Assembly (NCBI RefSeq): GCF_024585265.1
Contig: NZ_CP036533.1
Span: 7,325,001 to 7,389,000 of the forward strand
Length of the DNA stretch: 64,000 nt
Direction of reading: 5' to 3'
Origin: Bradyrhizobium sp. WBAH42
Lineage (GTDB): Bacteria > Pseudomonadota > Alphaproteobacteria > Rhizobiales > Xanthobacteraceae
The notes under the pieces were generated by a model. That model ran no database searches, was not told the DNA's origin, and saw only the letters and a list, made by a program, of their open reading frames with translations. The position numbers and the translations under genes are program-made. Shown in pieces: positions 8,769 through 17,569 of the stretch. Within the stretch, counting starts at the first letter, position 1, and each line of letters starts with the position of its first letter.

Positions 8769-9710
8769 TCAGCCTGCGTCCCGGTTCGACGCCGGCTGGG
8801 ACAAATAGGCCAGCATCTTCATCTCCCGCCGGCCTCGCGTCACCGTGTCGAGCACGAGCCCGGACGATGCCGCCAGCAGGGCCATGATCATCAGGCCCAT
8901 CGACAGCACCGCGGTGGGCAGGCGCGGCACGAGCCCGGTTTCGATGAAGGTGATCACGATCGGGATCGCGAGGATGATCGAGGCCAGCGCCAGCAGGATT
9001 CCGATCACCGTGAAGAAGCGCAACGGCCGTTCGGAACGGTAGAGCTTCAGCATGGTGCCGAGGATGCGAAAGCCGTCGCGCCAGGTGTTGAGCTTGGAGA
9101 ACGAGCCTTCGGGGCGCGCGTAATAGGGCGTCTCGACCTCGGCGACCGGCAGCGACAATTCCAGCGCATAGACCGCAAGCTCGGTCTCGATCTCGAAACC
9201 GTCGGAGAGGACGGGGAAGGATTTGACGAAGCGGCGCGAGAACACCCGGTAGCCGGACAGGATGTCCTTGAAAGCGTGGCCGAAGGTCGAGGACAAAAAG
9301 CCGGTCAGCATGCGGTTGCCGGTGCGATGGCCGAGCCGATAGGCGGCCTGGACCTGATCGACACGCAGGCCGACCACCATGTCGAGATGATCGTCGAGCA
9401 GCCTGTCGATCATGCGCGGCGCGCTCGGCGCATCGTAGGTCGCATCGCCGTCGACCAGCACATAGACGTCGGCCTCGACGTCCGCGAACATGCGGCGCAC
9501 GACGTGGCCCTTGCCCTGCCGGCGCTCGCTGCGCACGATCGCGCCGGCTTCGCGCGCGACCTCGGCGGTCCGGTCGCGCGAATTGTTGTCGTAGACGTAG
9601 ATCTGCGCCGAGGGCAGCGCCTTGCGGAAATCGGCCACGACGGTGGCGACCGCGGCCTCCTCGTTGTAGCAGGGCACCAGCACGGCGATGCGAAGCTGCG
9701 CTGAGGTCAT
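8769..9710 (-). CDS. Glycosyltransferase family 2, polyprenyl-phosphate type
   Basis: A 313-residue enzyme. The GT2 domain (residues about 5-220) opens with AVLVPCYNEEAAV, has the nucleotide-sugar D in YVYDNNSRDRT and the metal-binding DGDATYD (DxD), and continues with GYRVFSRRFVKSFP. Two hydrophobic helices lie near 235-260 and 270-295. This is the DPM1-like layout that charges a polyprenyl phosphate with a sugar. The ATG at 9710 overlaps the stop of the upstream membrane protein by 4 bases, so the two are coupled. The open frame continues upstream, but only as a shadow of that gene. The likely role is surface polysaccharide or lipid glycosylation. Confidence 0.88.
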   Translation of the reverse strand: MTSAQLRIAVLVPCYNEEAAVATVVADFRKALPSAQIYVYDNNSRDRTAEVAREAGAIVRSERRQGKGHVVRRMFADVEADVYVLVDGDATYDAPSAPRMIDRLLDDHLDMVVGLRVDQVQAAYRLGHRTGNRMLTGFLSSTFGHAFKDILSGYRVFSRRFVKSFPVLSDGFEIETELAVYALELSLPVAEVETPYYARPEGSFSKLNTWRDGFRILGTMLKLYRSERPLRFFTVIGILLALASIILAIPIVITFIETGLVPRLPTAVLSMGLMIMALLAASSGLVLDTVTRGRREMKMLAYLSQPASNRDAG

Positions 9711-10858
9711 CGCGACGGCACTCCGAGGCTTGTCGGCTCGCGCCCGAGCGGCGTGGCTTGTTGCGCCGCGGCCTGCTGCATCAGCCAGGCGAACGCGACG
9801 CTCCACAGCGAGAGCATCGCAATCGGCACGATGTAGTAGGGCGTGAAGATCGGATGGCTCAGGAAGAAGCCGAGATTGACGACGAGATTGCCGGCGGCGA
9901 CGAGGGCCACCTGCCGCACGCTGCCCTCTCCCACCCGCAACAGAAAGGCCGTGGTGCCGATCGCCAGCACGATCAGCACGAATTGCATGTCGCGCAGATA
10001 ATGGCCGAGCACGGCAAGGTCGAAGGCCGGCGCGACCACGTCGGCGCTGCCATAGGTCGTGGCCAGCGGGCTGCCGGCATTGATGGCCTGCGCAACCAGG
10101 GTCGGGGCCATGCCGACGAGGACAGCGACGCCGAAGCCGAGCCCCTGCGCGAAGCCTGACAGCGTCCGTGTCCGCAGGAACGCAAGGGCCAGATAGATGG
10201 CATAGCCGGCCGCGAGCAGCGCATTCGGCAATCTGAAATTGACGGAGGCACCGAGCAGGAGGCCGACCAGCGCAATCAGCAGCACGCTGCGTTTCTCCCT
10301 GGTCAGCCACAACGCGGTCAGGAATCCCGCGACCGCGCAGAGCGCCATGGTCGGTGCGATCGAATAGCTCGCCTTGGCCGGGTTGATCATGAGATAGACG
10401 GCAAGCGCGCCGAACAGGCCGGCGCCGACGATGGCAGGCAGCGTGCGCGCCATGGCAATGCCCGTCAGCGCAAGGCCGCAGACGATCAGGCTCGCGGCGA
10501 TGTACAGCGGCACCACCTGGTTGCCTTCGGGAAACAGCGCCAGCAGGAAGCCGGTGCCCGGCGGATATTGCATCACGACCTTGCCGCTCGGCATCGGGTT
10601 GTGGCACGGCCAGCGCAGCGGGTCCTGCCATTCGGCGAACGCGATCTGCTTCAGCTTGCCTTCGAAATACTGGTCGTAGTCCAGGTGGGCATTGGTGTTG
10701 AGCCCACCGATGCCGAGGCGCTGGAACAGATGCGCCTGGCGGAGATAGCAGATGTCGTCATAGACCCCGCGCGCCTCGCTCCAGCGTGACATCGTGACGA
10801 TGTTGCTGGCGAGGATCGCAAGACAGATCAGGCCGAAGGCGAGCTTGGCAATTTTCAT
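9707..10858 (-). CDS. Polytopic membrane protein, putative GT-C-like glycosyltransferase
   Basis: A 383-residue protein with about ten hydrophobic segments. The start is set at MKIAKLAFGL (10858), because the 13 residues upstream are polar and out of character for a membrane N-terminus. After the first helix comes an acidic pair in a soluble loop (GVYDDICYL, near residue 33), where GT-C enzymes place their catalytic or metal-binding acidic residues. It is coupled to a DPM1-like GT2 by a 4-base overlap, which fits a pair where GT2 makes polyprenyl-phosphate-sugar and this protein transfers it on the outer face. No named family was recognised, so the function is inferred. Confidence 0.72.
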   Translation of the reverse strand: MKIAKLAFGLICLAILASNIVTMSRWSEARGVYDDICYLRQAHLFQRLGIGGLNTNAHLDYDQYFEGKLKQIAFAEWQDPLRWPCHNPMPSGKVVMQYPPGTGFLLALFPEGNQVVPLYIAASLIVCGLALTGIAMARTLPAIVGAGLFGALAVYLMINPAKASYSIAPTMALCAVAGFLTALWLTREKRSVLLIALVGLLLGASVNFRLPNALLAAGYAIYLALAFLRTRTLSGFAQGLGFGVAVLVGMAPTLVAQAINAGSPLATTYGSADVVAPAFDLAVLGHYLRDMQFVLIVLAIGTTAFLLRVGEGSVRQVALVAAGNLVVNLGFFLSHPIFTPYYIVPIAMLSLWSVAFAWLMQQAAAQQATPLGREPTSLGVPSR

Positions 10859-10906
10859 CCGGTCTTCCGTGGCGCGCGTCAAGCGGGTTACTAGCACAGG
10901 CCGCCC

Positions 10907-11398
10907 TCAGCGCCACGTCGCAATCAAGGGCTTGCCACCGAGCACCTCGGCGATCCGCAGCCGCGTGCCGGGCGTGGTGCCCTCGGGCAACGCGGCGTTG
11001 TCGAAGAACCCGCATTCGACGATCTCGCGGTTTGGCTCAGGGACGCGGTCCTGCCTGAACTGCCTGACCACGTAGACCGCGACGTGGTCGCGGCGGGAGA
11101 CGTGGCTGTTGAGGAAGACGCCGTGCAGGATCGCCTCGCCGGTCAGGTCGATGTCGCCCTCCTCCTTGAGCTCGCGCCGCAGCGCCTCTTCCATGGTCTC
11201 GCCGAAATCGACGCCGCCGCCAGGCAAATACCAGCCGCTGACGTAGCTGTGCCTGACCAGGAAGACGCGATTATCGGCATCCAGCACCACGGCGCGGACG
11301 CCCAGCGTCATGCCGCGGACGAGCAGGAAATAGACGTGGAAGACCCGCCGCAGCAGCGGCTCGGCTTTCCGTCGGGCCCGGTTCAGACGTTCTCCCAT
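10907..11398 (-). CDS. NUDIX hydrolase
   Basis: A 163-residue protein. The Nudix box spans about residues 64-86: GGVDFGETMEEALRRELKEE, with the RE and EE metal ligands intact. The last Gly of the consensus (EExG) is Asp here, a small deviation. Family members hydrolyse nucleoside diphosphates linked to other groups; the substrate here is unknown. The start MGERLNRARRK at 11398 is preferred because upstream codons overlap the divergent metallophosphoesterase promoter region. The gene lies 48 bases upstream of the membrane-protein gene on the same strand and may be co-transcribed with it. Confidence 0.88.
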   Translation of the reverse strand: MGERLNRARRKAEPLLRRVFHVYFLLVRGMTLGVRAVVLDADNRVFLVRHSYVSGWYLPGGGVDFGETMEEALRRELKEEGDIDLTGEAILHGVFLNSHVSRRDHVAVYVVRQFRQDRVPEPNREIVECGFFDNAALPEGTTPGTRLRIAEVLGGKPLIATWR

Positions 11399-11490
11399 CA
11401 GGCTTCCTCGACGCCCCTGTTCGGGCCCTGCTTGCGCGACGCGCGCGACCTTGCCATTACAGCGGAGCAATAGCGAGGCATTCGCGCGCC

Positions 11491-12390
11491 ATGACTCCCT
11501 TCACGCTGACTCCCTTCACGCTCGCCCATCTGTCCGATCCGCATCTGGCGCCTATGCCGAAGCCGCGTCTGATCGAGCTCGCGGGCAAGCGCGCGCTCGG
11601 CTATGTCAACTGGACCCGCAACCGCCACAAGTACCAGCGCCGCGAGGTGCTCGATGCGCTCGTTGCCGACATGAAGGCGCAGGCGCCCGACCACATCGCA
11701 GTGACGGGCGATCTCGTCAACCTGGCGCTGGAGGCTGAGTTCGCACCGGCGCTGGCCTGGCTCGAAAGCGTCGGCCCGCCCGACCGCGTGACCGCGATTC
11801 CCGGCAATCACGACGCCTATGTCAGCGCGACGCGGCATCGCTTCGGCGAGACGTTCCTGCACTACATCGCCGCGGACACACCCGGCGGTGCAGCCTTCCC
11901 CGCGGTGCGCCGGCGCGGGCCGCTGGCGTTGATCAGCCTGTCCACGGCGGTGCCGACCCTGCCGCTGATGGCGACCGGCACGCTCGGGCGCGATCAGCTC
12001 GCTGCGCTTGCGGAGGTGCTCGAGCGGCTCGCGGCGGAAGACGTATTCCGCGTGCTGCTGGTGCATCATCCGCTGAAATCCAGCGCGCGGGCGAAGCGGA
12101 TGACCGACGCGCCGGAGCTGCTGGCGCTGTTGAAGCGCCACGGCGTCGAGCTGGTCCTGCACGGGCACGATCACATTCATTCGACGATGTGGTTCGAGGG
12201 TCCGAACGGCAACATTCCCGCGCTCGGCGTGCCCTCGGCCTCCGCGCTCGCGCACGGACGCTATCCCGCGGCGGCGTATAATCTGTTCACGATCGAGAAG
12301 GACAATGCCGGCTGGCGCTGCGAGCAGACGGTGCGAAGCCTCGGGGCTGGATTTCAGATCGGGCAGATCAAGCATGTGCGGTTGATTTGA
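11491..12390 (+). CDS. Calcineurin-like metallophosphoesterase
   Basis: A 299-residue protein with all five metallophosphoesterase motifs in order: LSDPHL (DxH, about residue 13), TGDLVN (about 73), GNHDAY (about 106), the VHHPL histidine (about 191) and HGHDHIH (GHxH, about 222). It belongs to the CpdA/Icc-type class of phosphodiesterases and phosphatases acting with a di-metal centre; the substrate is unknown. The N-terminus contains a short internal repeat (TPFTLTPFTLAH). It is divergent from the NUDIX gene and followed by an intergenic hairpin repeat. Confidence 0.9.
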   Translation: MTPFTLTPFTLAHLSDPHLAPMPKPRLIELAGKRALGYVNWTRNRHKYQRREVLDALVADMKAQAPDHIAVTGDLVNLALEAEFAPALAWLESVGPPDRVTAIPGNHDAYVSATRHRFGETFLHYIAADTPGGAAFPAVRRRGPLALISLSTAVPTLPLMATGTLGRDQLAALAEVLERLAAEDVFRVLLVHHPLKSSARAKRMTDAPELLALLKRHGVELVLHGHDHIHSTMWFEGPNGNIPALGVPSASALAHGRYPAAAYNLFTIEKDNAGWRCEQTVRSLGAGFQIGQIKHVRLI

Positions 12391-12397
12391 GGTCTCG

Positions 12398-12498
12398 GTC
12401 ATTCCGGGGCGCGCGAAGCGCGAGCCCGGAATCCATTCATCGCCATGCGCTGCTGCCCGATGGATTCCGGGCTCATGCTGCGCATGCCCCGGAATGAC
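12398..12498. repeat. Intergenic hairpin repeat, family B, copy 1
   Basis: Starts GTCATTCCGGGGCGCGC and ends with the complementary CCCCGGAATGAC. Inner arms ATTCCGGGCTC and GAGCCCGGAAT give nested pairing. It lies between convergent genes, where it could act as a bidirectional terminator. A shorter copy is at 57003. Confidence 0.85.
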
Positions 12499-12511
12499 GG
12501 CGGAGAGAGCC

Positions 12512-13066
12512 TCACCAGTTCCGCAAGACCGCGAGCACTGCGAGCCCGAACAACGCGGCAGCGCCGAGCACGAAGCCGAACACGAACGGCCAGAGGCGCG
12601 AGCGGCGCGGCGGCGCGGCGGCCGGGGCCTGCGGTTCGGGCGCGATCACCATCGCACGCTCGCGCTCGATCATGCGGCGCGCGACATAGTCGATGACGGC
12701 CTCGACGATCATTGCGGTGTCGTGCGATTCGGCGAGCACGATGCGGCCGAAGCGGGTGTCCTGGACGAATCGGTACATCCGCTTGTCGCGGCCCATCACG
12801 ATGTGGGCGACGACGTCGATCCAGAGCCGCGGCGTATCGCCCTGGCTGATGCCGCGGTCGAACAGGTCGATCTGATCGGGCACCTGCGCGAACAGGGGAT
12901 CGAGCGCGTCGTTGAGGATCTCGAGCCGCGCCACCTCGGCGTCGCGCAAATCGACGACGACGCCGGTCCGGTCGGCCGCCTCAATCCGCGCGCGCAGCAA
13001 CGCATCGCGCAGCCGCACCGGGCGCGGCTGGCCGGCTTGGGTCCCGCTGGTCTCGGGCTCTGACAT
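12512..13066 (-). CDS. Conserved hypothetical protein with C-terminal membrane anchor
   Basis: A 184-residue protein not matched to a named family. Residues 1-130 are soluble and charged, including a segment LRDAEVARLEILNDALDPLF and a HIVMGRDKRMYRFVQ stretch. A Pro/Ala linker (about 143-155) leads to one hydrophobic helix (about 160-180, LWPFVFGFVLGAAALFGLAV) at the C-terminus. This suggests a tail-anchored inner-membrane protein with its main domain in the cytoplasm. It is convergent with the metallophosphoesterase gene and separated from it by a hairpin repeat. The function is unknown. Confidence 0.72.
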   Translation of the reverse strand: MSEPETSGTQAGQPRPVRLRDALLRARIEAADRTGVVVDLRDAEVARLEILNDALDPLFAQVPDQIDLFDRGISQGDTPRLWIDVVAHIVMGRDKRMYRFVQDTRFGRIVLAESHDTAMIVEAVIDYVARRMIERERAMVIAPEPQAPAAAPPRRSRLWPFVFGFVLGAAALFGLAVLAVLRNW

Positions 13067-13272
13067 TGTCGGCCTCGTCCTCGACTTATCCCGATTAACC
13101 TATCAGCAACCAAACCCTCCGCAAAGGCCCACAATTCCAGAGACTTACGGCGCCCACAGCCGTTTCGCCTGTGCCAAAAGCAGACGATCCCACCCAGGCT
13201 CGAGGCCTGGATGGGACCATCCGTCCTTGGACGTCTTCTTGTTTCAGATTGTTTCAGCTCGGCAGCTGCCGA

Positions 13273-13485
13273 TCAGGCTGCCGGGGCGCGCTGCGGCTCT
13301 TCAACGATCGAGAAGCGGACGCCGGCCTTGTGGCGGCTCTCTTCCGATACCTCGCGCCAGCAGTCCTCGGCTTCCTTGCGGGTCTTGAACGGACCTTTGA
13401 CCTGGGCCGAGCCTTCGACGAGCTTGTGGAAGTTCATCGAGCCGAACTCGCCGCCGATCACCCAGAAATTGCTGCCTTTGGTCAT
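13273..13485 (-). CDS. DUF4170 family small protein
   Basis: A 70-residue protein starting MTKGSNFWVIGGEFGSMNF, with the DUF4170-like FKTRKEAEDCWREVSEESRHKAGVRFSIVEE. The ATG at 13485 is chosen because an earlier in-frame start adds residues unrelated to the family. It lies 71 bases downstream of aceA on the same strand and may share its transcript. The function is unknown; the WxVGG...F and KEAxxxWRE pattern resembles small SPOR-like or sarcosine-oxidase-gamma-like folds, but that is only an impression. Confidence 0.82.
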   Translation of the reverse strand: MTKGSNFWVIGGEFGSMNFHKLVEGSAQVKGPFKTRKEAEDCWREVSEESRHKAGVRFSIVEEPQRAPAA

Positions 13486-13556
13486 TGTCAGTCTCCTGTT
13501 GAGGTGCGTGACCGGCCTGGACTCCAAGCTGGCGTCCAGACCGGTCCGATCCGCCG

Positions 13557-15191
13557 TTAGCCGAACTGGTTCATCGTGTTGTGGGCGCCGCCCGCCTTCA
13601 GGGCAGCTTCGCCCGCGAAGTACTCCTTGTGGTCGTCACCGATGTCGGAGCCGGCCATGTTCTGGTGCTTCACGCAGGCGATGCCCTGACGGATCTCGGC
13701 GCGCTGGACGTTCTTGACGTAGCCGAGCATGCCCTGCTCGCCGAAATACTCGCGGGCGAGATTGTCGGTCGAGAGCGCCGCCGTGTGATAGGTCGGCAAC
13801 GTGATCAGGTGGTGGAAGATGCCGGCGCGCTTGGCCGAATCCGCCTGGAAGGTGCGGATGCGCTCGTCGGCTTCCTTCGCCAGCGGCGTGTCGTCGTACT
13901 CCGCCTTCATCAGCTCGGCACGGTTGTACTTGCTGACGTCCTGGCCCGCTTCCTTCATCGCGTCGTAGACCTGCCAACGGAAGTTGAGCGTCCAGTTGAA
14001 CGACGGCGAGTTGTTATAGGCGAGCTTGGCATTCGGCACGACCTTGCGGATGCGGTCGACCATGCTCGCGATCTGCTCGATATGCGGCTTCTCGGTCTCG
14101 ATCCAGAGCAGGTCGGCGCCGTTCTGCAGCGAGGTGATGCAATCGAGCACGCAGCGGTCTGCACCGGTGCCGGGGCGGAACTGGTAGAGGTTGGAGGGCA
14201 GCCGCTTCGGGCGCATCAACTTGCCGTTGCGGTTGATGATGACGTCGCCGTTCTTGGCGTTCTCCGCGGTGATTTCCTCGCAATCGAGGAAGCTGTTGTA
14301 CTGGTCGCCGATGTCGCCGGGCTTGTGGCTGACCGCGATCTGCTGCGTCAGGCCGGCGCCGAGCGAGTCGGTGCGGGTCACGACGATGCCGTCTTCGACG
14401 CCGAGCTCGAGGAAGGCGTGGCGGCAGGCGCGGATCTTCGCCAGGAAGACGTCATGCGGCACGGTGACCTTGCCGTCCTGGTGACCGCACTGCTTCTCGT
14501 CCGAGACCTGATTCTCGATCTGGAGCGCGCAGGCACCCGCCTCGATCATCTTCTTGGCAAGCAGATAGGTCGCCTCGGCGTTGCCGAAGCCGGCATCGAT
14601 GTCGGCGATGACGGGCACGACGTGGGTCTGGAAGTTGTCGATCTTCTCGATCAGCTCCTTCTCGCGGGCCTTGTCGCCTTCCTTGCGCGCCTTGTCGAGC
14701 AGACGGAAGATGTCGTTGAGCTCGCGCGAATCGGCCTGCCGCAGGAAGGTGTAGAGCTCCTCGATCAGCGCCGGCACCGAGGTCTTCTCGTGCATCGACT
14801 GGTCGGGCAGCGGACCGAACTCGGAGCGCAGCGCCGCGATCATCCAGCCCGAGAGATACAGATAGGTGCGGTCGGTCTTGCCGCCGAAGTGCTTCTTGAC
14901 CGAGATCAGCTTCTGCTGGGCGATGAAGCCGTGCCAGCAGCCCAGCGACTGCGTGTACTTGGTCGGATCCTTGTCATAGGCGGCCATGTCGGCACGCATC
15001 ACGGCCGCGGTGTAGCGGGCGATGTCGAGGCCGGTCTTGAAACGGTTCTGCAGGCGCATGCGCGCGACGGCCTCGGCCGACACGCCATTCCAGGTCGGCT
15101 GGGTCTCGAGGAGCGCCTGAGCCGCCTTGACCTCGTCCTGATACGAGGACGGACCCTGGAGGGTGCTGATGCCGCGGGGCTGGTAGTTCAT
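13557..15191 (-). CDS. aceA: Isocitrate lyase (glyoxylate shunt)
   Basis: A 544-residue enzyme that cleaves isocitrate to succinate and glyoxylate. The catalytic-loop Cys is in KQCGHQDGK (near residue 236), matching the K-[KRQ]-C-G-H signature. Other family segments are PVIADIDAGFGNAEATY and LLWIETEKPHIEQI. At about 540 residues it is the long form found in Pseudomonas aeruginosa rather than the 430-residue E. coli form. It is divergent from a ScfR/RamB-type regulator across 228 AT-richer bases containing repeated TGTAA boxes, which fits acetate or fatty-acid induction. A complete fatty-acid oxidation operon at 50.7-56.8 kb would feed it acetyl-CoA. Confidence 0.97.
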   Translation of the reverse strand: MNYQPRGISTLQGPSSYQDEVKAAQALLETQPTWNGVSAEAVARMRLQNRFKTGLDIARYTAAVMRADMAAYDKDPTKYTQSLGCWHGFIAQQKLISVKKHFGGKTDRTYLYLSGWMIAALRSEFGPLPDQSMHEKTSVPALIEELYTFLRQADSRELNDIFRLLDKARKEGDKAREKELIEKIDNFQTHVVPVIADIDAGFGNAEATYLLAKKMIEAGACALQIENQVSDEKQCGHQDGKVTVPHDVFLAKIRACRHAFLELGVEDGIVVTRTDSLGAGLTQQIAVSHKPGDIGDQYNSFLDCEEITAENAKNGDVIINRNGKLMRPKRLPSNLYQFRPGTGADRCVLDCITSLQNGADLLWIETEKPHIEQIASMVDRIRKVVPNAKLAYNNSPSFNWTLNFRWQVYDAMKEAGQDVSKYNRAELMKAEYDDTPLAKEADERIRTFQADSAKRAGIFHHLITLPTYHTAALSTDNLAREYFGEQGMLGYVKNVQRAEIRQGIACVKHQNMAGSDIGDDHKEYFAGEAALKAGGAHNTMNQFG

Positions 15192-15325
15192 GTGCCTGAT
15201 CCTTTCGCTGACGATGGCAGTACGGCCATCGACATTCTTGACAATGCATTGCGAGATGCGTGTCAGGAGCTAAAAGCGAAAAGACAAAGTTCGTATAGAT
15301 GGCTTGTTTTTTATTGGTGATGTCA

Positions 15326-15371
15326 TGTAACATCTGAACGTGTAATAGATGTTATTTTGTAAATCTTGTAA
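15326..15371. promoter_or_regulatory. Candidate ScfR/RamB operator between aceA and its regulator
   Basis: In a locally AT-rich stretch four TGTAA boxes occur at 15326, 15341, 15358 and 15367. The first two lie within an inverted repeat TAACATCT (15328-15335) and AGATGTTA (15347-15354). The cluster is 49-94 bases upstream of the regulator start and 135-180 upstream of aceA, a sensible place for autoregulation plus aceA control. The repeats are seen; their use as an operator is inferred. Confidence 0.5.
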
Positions 15372-15419
15372 CAATATAGGTCAGCTGTTCTGACCTTGAT
15401 GAGCCTGGAGATCTGAGAC

Positions 15420-16865
15420 ATGCCCGCCGAGTCCGGCAAGAAACTCTTCGTTGGCCCGCGCTTCCGGCGGATCCGGCAGCAATTGGGGCTGTCGCAGACC
15501 CAGATCGCCGAGGGGCTCGGGATCTCGCCGAGCTATGTCAACCTGATTGAGCGGAACCAGCGCCCCGTCACGGCGCAGATCCTGCTGCGGCTGGCCGAGA
15601 CCTACGACCTCGACTTGCGCGACCTCGCCACCGCCGACGAAGACCGCTTCTTCGCCGAGCTGAACGAGATCTTCTCCGATCCCTTGTTCCGGCAGATCGA
15701 CGTGCCCAAGCAGGAGCTGCGCGACCTCGCCGAGCTCTGCCCGGGCGTCACCCATGCGCTGCAGCGGCTCTACGCCGCCTATACCGAGGCGCGCCAGGGC
15801 GAGACGCTGGCGGCGGCGCAGATGGCCGACCGCGACGTCGGCACGCGCTTTGAAGCCAATCCGGTCGAGCGCGTGCGCGAGCTGATCGAGGCCAACCGCA
15901 ACTATTTTCCGGAGCTGGAGCAGGCCGCGGAAAACCTGCGCGACGAGCTGAACGTGCCCGCCGAAGGGCTGTACGCCGCGCTGGTCGCGCGCCTGCGTGA
16001 GAAGCACTCGATCCAGACCCGCATCATGCCGGTCGACGTGATGCGCGAGACGCTCCGCCGCTTCGACCGCCACCGTCGGCAGCTGCTGATCTCGGAGCTG
16101 GTCGATCCGCCCGGCCGCGCATTCCAGCTCGCCTTCCAGCTTGGCTTGGGGGAATGCGCGCAGGCCCTGGAGACCATCATCGGCCGTGCCGGCCCGCTGG
16201 ACGACGCGCCGCGCCGGCTGTTCCGGATCACCCTCGGCAATTATTTCGCGGCCGCCGTGATGATGCCCTACCCGGCGTTCCTCGCGGCCGCCGAAGCGCT
16301 GAACTACGACATCCACGTGCTGGCACAGCGCTTCAATTCCGGCTTCGAGCAGGTCTGCCACCGCCTCACCACGCTGCAGCGGCCGAACGCGCGCGGCATT
16401 CCGTTCTTCCTCTTGCGCGTCGACAATGCCGGCAACGTCTCCAAGCGTTTCTCCTCCGGCACGTTCCCGTTCTCGAAATTCGGCGGCACATGTCCGCTCT
16501 GGAACGTGCACTCGACCTTCGACACGCCGGATCGCCTGCTCAAGCAGGTGATCGAGCTGCCCGACGGCACGCGCTATTTCTCGATCGCGCAGATGGTGCG
16601 CCGCCCCGTCGCGCCGCATCCGCTGCCGCAGCCGCGCTTCGCCATCGGCCTCGGCTGCGAGATCCGCCATGCCGCCCGCCTGACCTACGCCACGGGCATG
16701 GATCTGGAGAAGGCCGAGGGCACCCCGATCGGCGTCAACTGCCGCCTCTGCGAGCGTGAGAACTGCGCCCAGCGCGCCGAGCCGCCGATCACGCGCACGT
16801 TGATCCTGGACGAGACGACGCGGCGGGTGTCGAGCTTTGCGTTCTCGAATGCGCGGGAGTTGTGA
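15420..16865 (+). CDS. ScfR/RamB-type XRE regulator (short-chain fatty acyl family)
   Basis: A 481-residue transcription factor. An XRE helix-turn-helix lies at about residues 12-66 (RIRQQLGLSQTQIAEGLGISPSYV...IERNQRPV). An IrrE/DUF955-like central region follows, and then the ScfR C-terminal domain (about 320-475), which carries the clustered cysteines NCRLCERENCAQ typical of the family. Actinobacterial RamB, the model member, controls aceA and aceB in response to acetate. Here the gene is divergent from aceA, so local control of the glyoxylate shunt is the best reading. The ATG at 15420 follows CTGGAG by 9 bases. The effector, probably an acyl-CoA, is inferred. Confidence 0.9.
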   Translation: MPAESGKKLFVGPRFRRIRQQLGLSQTQIAEGLGISPSYVNLIERNQRPVTAQILLRLAETYDLDLRDLATADEDRFFAELNEIFSDPLFRQIDVPKQELRDLAELCPGVTHALQRLYAAYTEARQGETLAAAQMADRDVGTRFEANPVERVRELIEANRNYFPELEQAAENLRDELNVPAEGLYAALVARLREKHSIQTRIMPVDVMRETLRRFDRHRRQLLISELVDPPGRAFQLAFQLGLGECAQALETIIGRAGPLDDAPRRLFRITLGNYFAAAVMMPYPAFLAAAEALNYDIHVLAQRFNSGFEQVCHRLTTLQRPNARGIPFFLLRVDNAGNVSKRFSSGTFPFSKFGGTCPLWNVHSTFDTPDRLLKQVIELPDGTRYFSIAQMVRRPVAPHPLPQPRFAIGLGCEIRHAARLTYATGMDLEKAEGTPIGVNCRLCERENCAQRAEPPITRTLILDETTRRVSSFAFSNAREL

Positions 16866-16904
16866 GTGGCGTTCGCTTTGCTGGAAAGCGCACGCTCAAT
16901 ACAC

Positions 16905-17010
16905 ACTGTCATGCCCCGCGAAGGCGGGGCATCTAGTACGCCGCAACCTATCGGCTCTATTACAGCCGTCACGGCGTACTGGATCGCCCGGTCAAGCCGG
17001 GCGATGACAG
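16905..17010. repeat. Intergenic hairpin repeat, family A, copy 1
   Basis: Begins CTGTCATGCCCCGCG, has inner arms AGTACGCCG and CGGCGTACT, and ends CGGGCGATGACAG. Almost the same 105-base unit is at 26573, and a truncated one is at 28628. It lies between convergent genes. Confidence 0.88.
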
Positions 17011-17043
17011 TTGAGTGTGAGGCGAGAGCGATCCGCGCCCATC

Positions 17044-17337
17044 CTACGCCAGCGTATGCACGATCACCGGCCCCGCCACGGCGCGCGCGTCGCCGGCGAG
17101 CAGCGGGCCGAGATCCTTCTCGATCCAGGCGATGGCGCGCTTGTTCGCCTCCTCGGCCTGCTCGAACTTGTCGAAGATCGAGATCGCGGTGACCGTGTCG
17201 TCGCCGGCATAGACGACGTAATAGGCGCGGAAACCCTCGACGTCGCTGATGATGGGAACGGCACCGTCCTTGATGCGGCGCGTCAGCTCTTCCGCGCTCC
17301 CGCTTTTCGCCTTGGCCTGACGGATGGCGGCATACAT
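17044..17337 (-). CDS. Small ABM-like hypothetical protein
   Basis: A 97-residue protein (MYAAIRQAKAKSGSAEELTRR...) whose pattern (AYYVVYAGDDTVTAISIFDKFEQ) resembles the ferredoxin-like dimeric alpha-beta barrel of antibiotic-biosynthesis-monooxygenase and YgiN-type proteins. No catalytic residues can be assigned. It is monocistronic, convergent with the ScfR regulator and separated from it by a family A hairpin repeat. The function is unknown. Confidence 0.75.
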   Translation of the reverse strand: MYAAIRQAKAKSGSAEELTRRIKDGAVPIISDVEGFRAYYVVYAGDDTVTAISIFDKFEQAEEANKRAIAWIEKDLGPLLAGDARAVAGPVIVHTLA

Positions 17338-17569
17338 GGCATCCTCCCCTTCCGGCTGTCTGGACTTCCGGGCCTGTTGCCCGGAGGCGGATGTTACGCC
17401 GAACCGTGCCGCCGATCCACGCTTGGTTAATCCTCTCCTAATCCATCTCCGCGATCTGCAACCAACGGTTAAGCACGCCTCAACATCGGCGCCTTAGTCT
17501 CGCCGCACTCACTTTTCGCAAACAAGGGCGGCCTAATCTGCCGGGCGAAGTGACATCAGGGGGTTCATC

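Noticed and set aside
9711..10631. The GT2 frame stays open upstream to 10631.
   Set aside because: It overlaps the membrane-protein gene; the GT2 domain begins at the ATG at 9710, coupled by a 4-base overlap.
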